Part shown: positions 1 to 5,662 of the stretch, piece by piece
Numbering within the stretch: the first letter of the stretch is position 1
How the letters are laid out: each line of letters begins with the position of its first letter
Source of the DNA: Armatimonadota bacterium
GTDB taxonomy: Bacteria; Sysuimicrobiota; Sysuimicrobiia; Sysuimicrobiales; JACQTN01
Direction of reading: 5' to 3'
Assembly (NCBI GenBank): GCA_016210785.1
Contig: JACQTN010000188.1
Location: 1 to 6,739 of the forward strand
Length of the DNA stretch: 6,739 nt
Program-made: the position numbers and the translations under genes
The notes under the pieces: model-generated
What the model saw: only the letters and a program-made list of their open reading frames with translations
The model's database searches: none
What the model was told of the DNA's origin: nothing

Positions 1-2
1 CC

Positions 3-170
3 GTCTTCGCCTGGCCGGGAGTGGGATGGTACGCCGTGCAGGCGATCAAGTCCGTGGATTACCCGGTCGTGACCAGCTTCACGCTCATCATGTGCGCCAT
101 CTATGCGATCTCCAACCTGCTGGTGGACATGAGCTACGCGTTCTTCGATCCGCGGATCAAGCATGGCTGA
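3..170 (+). CDS. ABC transporter permease, DppB/OppB family (3' end only)
   Basis: This is the last 55 codons of a gene that begins before the window, read in the frame starting at base 3. The peptide contains FAWPGVGWYAVQAI, then DYPVV, a hydrophobic segment (SFTLIMCAIYAISNLLVD) and the ending YAFFDPRIKHG. These match the C-terminus of DppB/OppB-type permeases, where a WPGLG..Y..AI..DYP block precedes the last membrane helix and the protein ends in a DPRI.. tail. In this family the protein is an inner-membrane subunit that pairs with a DppC-type partner, which follows directly here. The substrate (di- or oligopeptides, nickel, glutathione or another) cannot be told from this fragment. The stop TGA lies inside an ATGGCTGA string, a common overlap form for such permease pairs, but that ATG is not in the frame of the next permease. 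Confidence 0.9.
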   Translation, partial: VFAWPGVGWYAVQAIKSVDYPVVTSFTLIMCAIYAISNLLVDMSYAFFDPRIKHG

Positions 171-193
171 CGTCGCGGCCCGCCTGCGCCCGG

Positions 194-1087
194 ATGGTCC
201 GGATGCCAATCGCGGCTGAGACCCTGCCCCGCGTGCCGTCCGCCGTGCCGGGCTGGGAACGCGCACGCCGCGTGGTCCGGCGGCATCCCCTGGCGGTGTT
301 CGGCGGCCTGGTCCTCGGCGTGCTCGTGGCGGTCGTGTTGCTGCCCGGCGTCTTCGCGACCCACGATCCGTTCGCCCTCCGGGCGGAGGACAAGCACCTG
401 CCGCCGAGCCGGGCCCACTGGTTCGGCACCGACGAACTGGGGCGGGACATCTACTCCCGGGTTGTCTACGGCACCCGCCTCTCGTTGCTGTCGGCGCTGG
501 GCGTCGTCGCGCTGAGTTCCGTCTCCGGCACGCTGCTCGGGGTCGTGGCCGGATACCAGGCCGGCGTCTTCGATATGGTGGCGATGCGCCTGGCCGACAT
601 CTTCATCTCCTTTCCGGCCCTGATCATGGCCATGGCCATCGTGTCGTTCTTCGGCCCCACGCTCGTCAACGCCATGCTGGCCATTGCCTGCATCTGGTGG
701 CCCCAGTACGCCCGGCTCGTCCGCGGCCAGGTCCTCTCCGTGCGCGAGCATCCTTATATCGAAGCCGCCGTCTCCACGGGGGCCTCCCGGGCGCGCATCC
801 TCCTCCGGCACATCCTTCCCAACAGTTTCGTGCCCGTGTTCATCAAGGCGACGCTCGACTTCGGGTACGCCATTCTGCTGACCGCCAGCCTGAGCTTTCT
901 CGGCCTGGGCGCCCAGCCGCCGTCGCCGGAGTTGGGCGCGCTGGTGACGGCGGGACGCGTGTACCTGCTGACCTCGTGGTGGTACGCGACGTTTCCGGGG
1001 CTGGTGATCTTCCTGGCGGTGCTCGGTCTCAATCTGGTGGGAGACGGTGTGCGTGATCTTCTGGATCCGGCTCTGCGCGGGGAATGA
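194..1087 (+). CDS. ABC transporter permease, DppC/OppC family
   Basis: This 297-residue protein is the usual size for the second membrane subunit of a peptide/nickel-type ABC importer. Residues about 31-55 form the first membrane helix after a basic stretch (ERARRVVRRHP), typical of the OppC N-terminal domain. HWFGTDELGRDIYSRVVYG (75-93) is the family signature ahead of the main permease domain, which has about five further hydrophobic segments. The cytoplasmic EAA loop that docks on the ATPase is at 190-210 (EAA, then G196, ending ILPN). FLGLGAQPPSPELG (235-248) and the DPALRG ending are also typical. The start is uncertain: ATG at 194 and ATG at 203 are the first in-frame candidates and neither has a clear Shine-Dalgarno sequence. 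The more natural-looking ATG at 163 is in another frame and stops at 219. Expression is probably coupled to the upstream permease. The substrate is unknown; no ATPase gene follows within the window. Confidence 0.93.
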   Translation: MVRMPIAAETLPRVPSAVPGWERARRVVRRHPLAVFGGLVLGVLVAVVLLPGVFATHDPFALRAEDKHLPPSRAHWFGTDELGRDIYSRVVYGTRLSLLSALGVVALSSVSGTLLGVVAGYQAGVFDMVAMRLADIFISFPALIMAMAIVSFFGPTLVNAMLAIACIWWPQYARLVRGQVLSVREHPYIEAAVSTGASRARILLRHILPNSFVPVFIKATLDFGYAILLTASLSFLGLGAQPPSPELGALVTAGRVYLLTSWWYATFPGLVIFLAVLGLNLVGDGVRDLLDPALRGE

Positions 1088-1139
1088 CTTGACGGCGGTT
1101 CCCGCGGCGCGTCGGCCCAGGCAGGATTTGCGCACGTCC

Positions 1140-1161
1140 GCCCGCAAAGGAACAAGCGGGC
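1140..1161. repeat. Small inverted repeat between permease and DUF4438-like genes
   Basis: GCCCGC (1140-1145) and GCGGGC (1156-1161) form a perfect 6-bp stem around a 10-nt A-rich loop. It lies in the 108-nt gap between the DppC-like stop and the next start. No T-tract follows, so it is not a classical terminator; it could be an mRNA processing or attenuating hairpin, or chance in GC-rich DNA. No convincing -10/-35 pair was found in this gap, although TTGACG at 1089-1094 resembles a -35 element. Confidence 0.3.
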
Positions 1162-1195
1162 ACCGCATCTCTGACCGTTTTCTGGGAGGCTACCC

Positions 1196-2089
1196 ATGCT
1201 GCGAACCAATCGGGACCGTCTGCCGGTCATCTCGCTGATCGCCGAGGTCGCCCCGCCCACCCTGGACCGGAACGTCTACGTGCCGGACCGGGAAGGGCGG
1301 GCGTTTCTGGGCGTGGGAATGGGCGGCATCGTGTACAACGTGCGGGTGGGCGATCCCGCCTGCGGGTGGGCCGCGGCCGACCACATCGAGCCCGCGGTGT
1401 CGGTCAGCATCACCGGTGACGACCCTCGCCGGGCGCTGGACTTCCTCGCCTGTGTTGGCGATGAGGCCGTGGTGGTCGCGGGGATGGCCAAGGGCGGACG
1501 GGGCGTCGTCACCGGCAAGCACGCCCGCGTCATCATCGACTTCCCCGATGCCGTGCTCGAGCAGCTGGCTGTCGGCGACCGCATCCTCATCAAGACGTGG
1601 GGCACCGGCCTGGCGCTGCTCGACCACCCTGACGTGCGCCTCAAGTGCTGCAGCCCGCGCTTCCTGGACGCCATGGGGATCACCGAGGGTCCGGACGGCC
1701 GGCTGCGCGTGCCGGTGGCCGCCACGATCCCCGCGGAGATGATGGGCTCGGGGATGGAGCTGCCAGCCGACTACGTGGACTGCGACCTGATGAGCGGCGA
1801 CTGGGCCACGTACGCGGCGCACGGCCTGGACCGCCTGCGGCTGGGCGACCTGGTCGCCATCCAGGACCAGGACCACAGCGGGTGGCGCGGATACCGCAAG
1901 GGCGCCGTGACCATCGGCATCGTCATCCACGGCGACTCGCCGCGGCCGGGACACGGTCCCGGCATCGGGACGGTGATGACCTCACCGTCCGGGCGCATCG
2001 AGCCGGTGATGGACGACCGCGCCAACCTGGCCACCATGCTGGGGCTGCGGGAGTGGCGCACCACGGCGGGGCGGGAGGTGCGTCGATGA
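1196..2089 (+). CDS. DUF4438-like protein, first of a tandem pair
   Basis: This 297-residue soluble protein has no signal peptide or membrane segment. It resembles the DUF4438 family, a group of uncharacterised bacterial proteins; the assignment is from memory of family features, not from a search. Visible landmarks are IVYNVRVGDPACGW (45-58), a CVGDEA block (86-91), GVVTGKH (103-109), DFP followed by a LAVGDR turn (115-129), and a C-terminal block with DQDH (224-227), YRKGAVTIGIVIHGDSP (233-249), GHGPG (252-256) and TSPSGRI (262-268). Several His, Asp and Lys residues are conserved in the neighbouring copy, which could mean a ligand- or metal-binding site, but no catalysis is established. 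The ATG start has an ideal Shine-Dalgarno GGGAGG (1184-1189) six bases upstream. Position after peptide-type permeases on the same strand suggests a role linked to an imported compound; that is inference only. Confidence 0.8.
   Translation: MLRTNRDRLPVISLIAEVAPPTLDRNVYVPDREGRAFLGVGMGGIVYNVRVGDPACGWAAADHIEPAVSVSITGDDPRRALDFLACVGDEAVVVAGMAKGGRGVVTGKHARVIIDFPDAVLEQLAVGDRILIKTWGTGLALLDHPDVRLKCCSPRFLDAMGITEGPDGRLRVPVAATIPAEMMGSGMELPADYVDCDLMSGDWATYAAHGLDRLRLGDLVAIQDQDHSGWRGYRKGAVTIGIVIHGDSPRPGHGPGIGTVMTSPSGRIEPVMDDRANLATMLGLREWRTTAGREVRR
2074..2079 (+). promoter_or_regulatory. Internal ribosome binding site of the second DUF4438-like gene
   Basis: GGAGGT lies within the last codons of the first DUF4438-like gene, six bases before the ATG at 2086. 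That ATG overlaps the upstream TGA as ATGA. This fixes the start of the second gene and indicates translational coupling of the pair. Confidence 0.8.
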
Positions 2090-2967
2090 TCACCACCAAC
2101 GCGGGCCGGCTGGTGCAGATCTCGGTGCTGGGCGAGGTGATGCCTGCCTCGCTCACCGTGGCGCGCGGCGTCGTGGACTCGCCGTACACGCCCACCGACG
2201 GTGGGGAAACGAAGCTGTTGTCCCTGTGGGGCGGGATCACCTACAACGTGCGCGTGGGCGATCCGGCCTTGGGGTGGGTGGCCAACCGCGTGGAGCCCGG
2301 AGCGAGCATCCGCCACCGCGACGATGGGGCCAACCGTGCTCTGCTCACCTACTCGTGCGTGGGCAACGAGGCGACGGTGGCCACCGGCGATGCCCGCGGG
2401 GCGAAAGGCGTGGTGATCGGCAAGCACGGGCGCTTTGCCGAGCATCTCATCGTGGACTTCCCGCCCGACGTGCTGGAGCGCCTCGCGGTGGGCGACCGGG
2501 TGCAGGTGAAGGCCGTCGGCCTCGGCCTGGAGGTGGCGGGGTGCCCGGAGGTCGTCGCCAAGGGGATCGCCCCGCGGGTGCTGGACGCCATCGCCGCGGG
2601 GGTGGAGGGAGACCGGCTCGCGGTGCGCGTGGCCGCGGAGGTACCACCGCACCTGGTAGGCGCCGGAGCGGGGCTTTCCAGCGAGGCCGGATCCGTGGCC
2701 ATCCAGAGCCAGGATCGCGATGCCCTCGCCGCGCACGGGCTCGCCACCCTGCGCCTGGGCGACGTGGTCGCCCTGCGCGACTACGACTGCACCTTCAGCA
2801 ACTGCTACCGGAAAGGGGCCCTGACCATCGGTGTGGTGAGCACGGGCGACAGCCCGCAGGCAGGCTACGGCCCGGCGGTGACGGTGCTGCTCACCTCGCC
2901 GCAGGGCAAGATCGCGCCCCGCCGCGACGCGGGCGCGAATCTGGGGGCGATGCTGGGACTGCGCTGA
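2086..2967 (+). CDS. DUF4438-like protein, second of a tandem pair
   Basis: This 293-residue protein is an obvious paralogue of the preceding one. It shares ITYNVRVGDPALGW (51-64), CVGNEA (91-96), GVVIGKH (108-114), DFPPDVLERLAVGDR (124-138), AAHGLATLRLGDVVAL (215-230), YRKGALTIGV (241-250), TGDSP (253-257) and TSPQGKI (270-276), and both end in MLGLR, where the first copy carries a 12-residue extension. Relative to the first copy it has a longer N-terminal loop (about 28-45) and two or three extra residues near 115-120. In the C-terminal block the first copy's IHGDSP and GHGPG read STGDSP and GYGPA, and two cysteines appear (DYDCTFSNC, 232-240). The open frame continues upstream, but the ATG at 2086 is supported by GGAGGT and by the conserved N-terminus (TN..RL). 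The two proteins may form a heteromer or have diverged in ligand. Function is unknown. Confidence 0.8.
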   Translation: MITTNAGRLVQISVLGEVMPASLTVARGVVDSPYTPTDGGETKLLSLWGGITYNVRVGDPALGWVANRVEPGASIRHRDDGANRALLTYSCVGNEATVATGDARGAKGVVIGKHGRFAEHLIVDFPPDVLERLAVGDRVQVKAVGLGLEVAGCPEVVAKGIAPRVLDAIAAGVEGDRLAVRVAAEVPPHLVGAGAGLSSEAGSVAIQSQDRDALAAHGLATLRLGDVVALRDYDCTFSNCYRKGALTIGVVSTGDSPQAGYGPAVTVLLTSPQGKIAPRRDAGANLGAMLGLR

Positions 2968-3001
2968 TCCGGGCGGTAGCGACGCTGAGCAGAGAGGTAT
3001 C

Positions 3002-3058
3002 GACGCGAGAAAGCGGAGGGGGAGGGCGGCTGCCCCTCCCTCTCCGCTTTCTCGCGTC
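3002..3058. terminator. 25-bp stem-loop between convergent genes, possible bidirectional terminator
   Basis: Bases 3002-3026 pair with 3034-3058 along 25 positions; the only non-Watson-Crick pair is a G-T (3019/3041). The loop is 7 nt (3027-3033). The element sits 34 bases after the second DUF4438-like stop and 9 bases before the stop of the convergent methyltransferase gene, the expected place for a shared terminator. Neither side has a T-tract, so it differs from a textbook intrinsic terminator and may work as a U-less hairpin, with Rho, or as a 3'-end stabiliser for both mRNAs. Confidence 0.7.
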
Positions 3059-3067
3059 CGCAGGATG

Positions 3068-3922
3068 TTACGTTCGCGCCAGCACCTGCAGCCAGTTCCG
3101 GGGCACCGTGGTGAGATGCATGTCGTCGAACGCCCGCCGCACGCCGGCTTTGAGCGCTTCTGACGCCAGGTCCAGCGGGATGCCGGGGAGGGCCCCCTCG
3201 ATGAACATGGAGAACTCGCTGATGTCCTCCAGGCTCTGGCAGTTCATGTCCACGACCTGCATCTCCATCTGCACGTCGGTGAAGCCGGCCTGCTGCAGCA
3301 GGTCGCGGTAGTGCTCGGGCGTCAGCCACTGCATGGCCAGCGCCTTGGCCTCGCGGCTCACCGTGACACGCTTCTCTTTCAGGTACTGCAGGGCCCGCAC
3401 CAGCCATACCCGCCAAAACCGGTCGGTGCCCCTGTGATAGCAGCCGGCGAAGAAGGTGGAGTTGAAGGCCAGGACCCCGCCGGGCAGCAGCGCCCGACGG
3501 ATCTCTTCGATCACGCGCTGCTTGTTGGCCACCAGATGGATGGCGTTGCAGAACAACACCACGTGCACCGGCGGCACCAGTCGCGAGATCTCCTCGGCGC
3601 TCCCCTGGATGAAGGAGACCACCTCGGAGGTGATGCGCTGGCGCGCCTTGCCCAGCTCCACCAGGGAGGGATCCACGGCGAACACTTTCCCCCGCCCCTG
3701 TCGTTCCATCCGCTCGAGGATGAGGGTGGTGACCGCGCCGGGACCACACCCCAGGTCCACCACGAGGCGGTCCCGGAGCGGCCCCACGTGTTCCACGAGC
3801 CACCGATTCACTTCCGTGAAGAAGGAGTGGCTCGCGAACTTGGCAAACGAGAACCGCTGTTCCTCCGGAGACCGCTGCCCCTCCGGCTGTTCCTCTGAGC
3901 GCGCCTCAACTCGCTGCTCCAT
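3068..3922 (-). CDS. Class I SAM-dependent methyltransferase, substrate unknown
   Basis: This 284-residue cytosolic protein has a Rossmann-type methyltransferase core. Motif I, which binds the S-adenosylmethionine amino acid part, is VVDLGCGPG (54-62). The acidic end of strand beta-2, which usually holds the adenosine ribose, is VFAVDPS (80-86, D84). A GSAEE segment (107-111) and HVVLFCNAIHLV (120-131) correspond to the later strands, and LLPGGVLAFNS (145-155) is the typical beta-5 approach. The C-terminal third contains YRDLLQQAGFTDVQMEMQVVDM (205-226), the usual final strand pair, and a helical tail likely to shape the acceptor pocket. The first 25 residues are charged and low in complexity (EQRVEARSEEQPEGQ). 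The frame is open up to an ATG at 4006, but the ATG at 3922 was chosen because GGGAGG precedes it and the extension would run through the likely promoter. The acceptor could be a small molecule such as a quinone, lipid or polyketide; nothing nearby decides it. Confidence 0.88.
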   Translation of the reverse strand: MEQRVEARSEEQPEGQRSPEEQRFSFAKFASHSFFTEVNRWLVEHVGPLRDRLVVDLGCGPGAVTTLILERMERQGRGKVFAVDPSLVELGKARQRITSEVVSFIQGSAEEISRLVPPVHVVLFCNAIHLVANKQRVIEEIRRALLPGGVLAFNSTFFAGCYHRGTDRFWRVWLVRALQYLKEKRVTVSREAKALAMQWLTPEHYRDLLQQAGFTDVQMEMQVVDMNCQSLEDISEFSMFIEGALPGIPLDLASEALKAGVRRAFDDMHLTTVPRNWLQVLART

Positions 3923-3926
3923 AGGG

Positions 3927-3932
3927 CCTCCC
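3927..3932 (-). promoter_or_regulatory. Ribosome binding site of the methyltransferase gene
   Basis: On the minus strand GGGAGG is followed by CCCT and the ATG at 3922. The four-base spacer is slightly short, but this is the only clear Shine-Dalgarno in the region, and it favours the 284-residue product over the longer open frame. Confidence 0.6.
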
Positions 3933-3952
3933 GCCTTGCGTCCCGTTCGGAG

Positions 3953-3967
3953 ATGTTCGTATAACAT
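3953..3967. promoter_or_regulatory. Operator-like inverted repeat upstream of the methyltransferase gene
   Basis: ATGTT-CGTAT-AACAT is a perfect 5-bp inverted repeat with a 5-nt centre, 31 bases upstream of the methyltransferase start. On the minus strand the same stretch contains TTATAC, a possible -10 element, with TTTCCG 16 bases further upstream as a weak -35. A repressor site overlapping the promoter is plausible but rests on pattern alone. Confidence 0.3.
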
Positions 3968-4020
3968 ACGGCGGGACCCGCGGAAAGTCCTTTCGCACGG
4001 GGCCAATCCCGGAAGAGCCC

Positions 4021-4065
4021 TGAGAATATATGTAAATCAATCGAGATATAGTGAAACTATTCTAT
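4021..4065. promoter_or_regulatory. AT-rich island in the divergent intergenic region, probable promoter zone
   Basis: This stretch is dominated by A and T, in sharp contrast to the GC-rich DNA on both sides. It contains TATAGT (4047-4052) and TATTCT (4058-4063), both -10-like on the plus strand, and an inverted repeat ATAGT-GAA-ACTAT (4048-4060). No good -35 hexamer was found at a normal distance on either strand. It lies about 145 bases before the pyruvate kinase start, so a transcript from here would carry a leader of that order. The remainder of the 285-nt intergenic region shows no tRNA, small ORF or riboswitch that I recognise. Confidence 0.4.
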
Positions 4066-4147
4066 CCCCACCGGTACTCGCACGGGGCGCGACCGCCGTT
4101 CATCGCGGACCGATCTTGTCATCGCCGGGCGTGTGGACCGGATCGGG

Positions 4148-4174
4148 CGCGGGCAAGGATGCGCTGGGCCCGCG
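4148..4174 (+). repeat. Leader hairpin ahead of pyruvate kinase
   Basis: CGCGGGC (4148-4154) and GCCCGCG (4168-4174) are perfect 7-bp arms around a 13-nt loop, eight bases before an AAGGAGG (4183-4189) and close to the pyruvate kinase start. It could shield or expose the ribosome binding region, but GC-rich hairpins are common by chance here. Confidence 0.3.
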
Positions 4175-4199
4175 GCGAATTGAAGGAGGAGATTTCCGG

Positions 4200-4205
4200 A
4201 AGGAG
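4200..4205 (+). promoter_or_regulatory. Ribosome binding site bearing on the pyruvate kinase start
   Basis: AAGGAG is only two bases before the GTG at 4208 but eight bases before an in-frame TTG at 4214. The spacing favours TTG as the true start, which would remove two residues. A second AAGGAGG at 4183-4189 is too far (18 bases) from the GTG. Confidence 0.5.
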
Positions 4206-4207
4206 CC

Positions 4208-5662
4208 GTGCCGTTGAATTTCCAGCACCGCACCAAGATCGTCTGCACCCTCGGCCCCGCGTCCCTGGCTTCGGCGACCCTTCGCGGGCTGATCGTCGCC
4301 GGCATGGATGTGGCCCGGCTGAATTTCTCCCATGGGACGCCGGAGGACCACGCGGCGGCCATCGCCGCCGTGCAGCAGGCGGCCGGGGGGGTGGGACAGA
4401 CGGTGGCCACTCTGGCCGATCTCCCGGGTCCCAAGCTTCGGACCGGGCGGCTGCGGGGTGGGCGTGCGGATCTGGCGGAGGGTCAGCGCGTGGTGCTCAC
4501 CACGCAGCCGGGCGAGGGGGACGCCGGCCACATCCCGGTGGCGTATCCCCACCTGGCCACCGACCTCAAACCGGGCGACACGGTGTTCCTGCAGGACGGC
4601 GAGATCACCCTGGTCGTGGAGTCCATGGAGGACGCGGGCGTCGCCTGCGTGGTAAGCGGCGGCGGCCAGCTCCGCCAGCACGCCGGCATCAACCTCCCCG
4701 GCATCCGCCTCAGCGTCGCCGCGGTGACCAGCGAAGATTATCGCCATCTCCAGTTTGCCATCGAGCAGGGGGTGGACTTCGTCGGCCTGTCCTTCCTGGA
4801 GAGCGGGGATGACATCCTCCGCGTGCGCGAGTGGCTCCGGCAGCGCGGCATGGAGGTCGGCCTGGTGGCCAAGATCGAGCGGCGAGTGGCCGTGGAGCGG
4901 ATCGACGAGATCGTGCAGGCGGCTGACGCCGTGATGGTGGCGCGCGGCGACCTGGCGGTGGAGACCTCCGTGGAGGACGTGCCCGTCATCCAGAAGGAGA
5001 TCATCGCCATCTGCAACCGGGCGGGCAAGCCGGTCATCACCGCCACCCAGATGCTGGAGAGCATGATCGAGCACCCCCGGCCGACCCGCGCCGAGGCGGC
5101 CGACGTGGCCAACGCCGTCTTCGACGGCACCGACGCCTTGATGCTGTCAGGGGAGACCGCCATCGGCCGGCATCCGGTGGAAGCGGTGGCGGTGATGGCC
5201 CAGATCGCGCGGCGGGCGGAGTCCGCCCTGCCCTACGAGTTGCTGCTGCGCGAGCGGGCGCGGGGCACGGTGCCCGAGACCGCGGAGGCGGTGGCCTCCG
5301 CGGCCTGCCAGGCCGCGGCCACCATCGGCGCGGCGGCCATCGTGGCCTGCACCCACTCCGGCAGCACGGCCCGCCGGGTGGCCCGCTTCCGGCCGCGCGC
5401 GCCCATCCTGGGGATCACGCCCAGCGAGCGCACGCTGCGGCAGATGTGCCTGTCCTGGGGCGTCTTCCCCGTGCTGACGGAGCGGGCCAGGGACATCGAC
5501 GAGCAGGTGGCCCAGGCCGCGGCCGCAGCGCGCCGCATTGGCGTGGCGAGGCCCGGCGACTCGGTCATCATCACGGCCGGGTTCCCCGTGGGCGTATCGG
5601 GCACGACCAATTTCCTGAAGGTCGTCCGCATCGAGGACGAGCCGGATGACAGCGGCGCGTAG
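4208..5662 (+). CDS. pyk: Pyruvate kinase
   Basis: This 484-residue cytosolic enzyme (482 if the TTG at 4214 is used) catalyses the last step of glycolysis, phosphoenolpyruvate + ADP to pyruvate + ATP. TKIVCTLGPAS (9-19) opens the barrel domain, followed by ARLNFSHG (36-43), which supplies nucleotide- and PEP-site residues. The B domain runs from about 75 to 165. The catalytic lysine is K222 in AKIE, with E224 and D248 (ARGDLAVE) as Mg ligands; the Gly usual before VE is Ala here. ITATQMLESM (277-286), RPTRAEAADVANAVFDGTDA (291-310) and MLSGETA (312-318) complete the active site. The C-terminal domain has HSGSTAR (383-389) and ends near GTTNFLKV; there is no extra PEP-utiliser domain. At 71-76 the sequence is DLPGPK rather than DTKGPE: Leu and Lys stand at the positions that distinguish K+-independent enzymes. 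The MscS-type gene follows on the same strand. Confidence 0.97.
   Translation: MPLNFQHRTKIVCTLGPASLASATLRGLIVAGMDVARLNFSHGTPEDHAAAIAAVQQAAGGVGQTVATLADLPGPKLRTGRLRGGRADLAEGQRVVLTTQPGEGDAGHIPVAYPHLATDLKPGDTVFLQDGEITLVVESMEDAGVACVVSGGGQLRQHAGINLPGIRLSVAAVTSEDYRHLQFAIEQGVDFVGLSFLESGDDILRVREWLRQRGMEVGLVAKIERRVAVERIDEIVQAADAVMVARGDLAVETSVEDVPVIQKEIIAICNRAGKPVITATQMLESMIEHPRPTRAEAADVANAVFDGTDALMLSGETAIGRHPVEAVAVMAQIARRAESALPYELLLRERARGTVPETAEAVASAACQAAATIGAAAIVACTHSGSTARRVARFRPRAPILGITPSERTLRQMCLSWGVFPVLTERARDIDEQVAQAAAAARRIGVARPGDSVIITAGFPVGVSGTTNFLKVVRIEDEPDDSGA

Noticed and set aside
1089..1094. TTGACG as a -35 element for the DUF4438-like genes
   Set aside because: No AT-rich -10 hexamer occurs 16-18 bases downstream; the expected position reads GC-rich sequence.
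134..1168. Long minus-strand open frame of 344 codons opposite the DppC-like gene
   Set aside because: The translation is rich in His, Arg, Gln and Gly with no recognisable domain, as expected for the complement of a GC-rich gene. The plus strand encodes a clear permease.
2226..3311. Plus-strand open frame of 361 codons running from the second DUF4438-like gene through the hairpin into the methyltransferase region
   Set aside because: It overlaps a conserved paralogue in another frame, passes through the terminator-like hairpin and is largely Arg/Gly/Pro low-complexity sequence.
3923..4006. N-terminal extension of the methyltransferase to the ATG at 4006
   Set aside because: The extra 28 residues have no family counterpart that I recognise, and they cover the likely promoter and operator-like repeat. 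The downstream ATG has a GGGAGG ribosome binding site.
3923..4207. Possible tRNA, small RNA or riboswitch in the divergent intergenic region
   Set aside because: No cloverleaf, GTTC-N-A-N-N-C T-loop or known riboswitch core was found; only short hairpins and an AT-rich patch are present.
3456..4217. Plus-strand open frame of 253 codons antisense to the methyltransferase, reaching the pyruvate kinase start
   Set aside because: It has no domain or ribosome binding site and lies opposite a clear methyltransferase with motif I and matching later strands.
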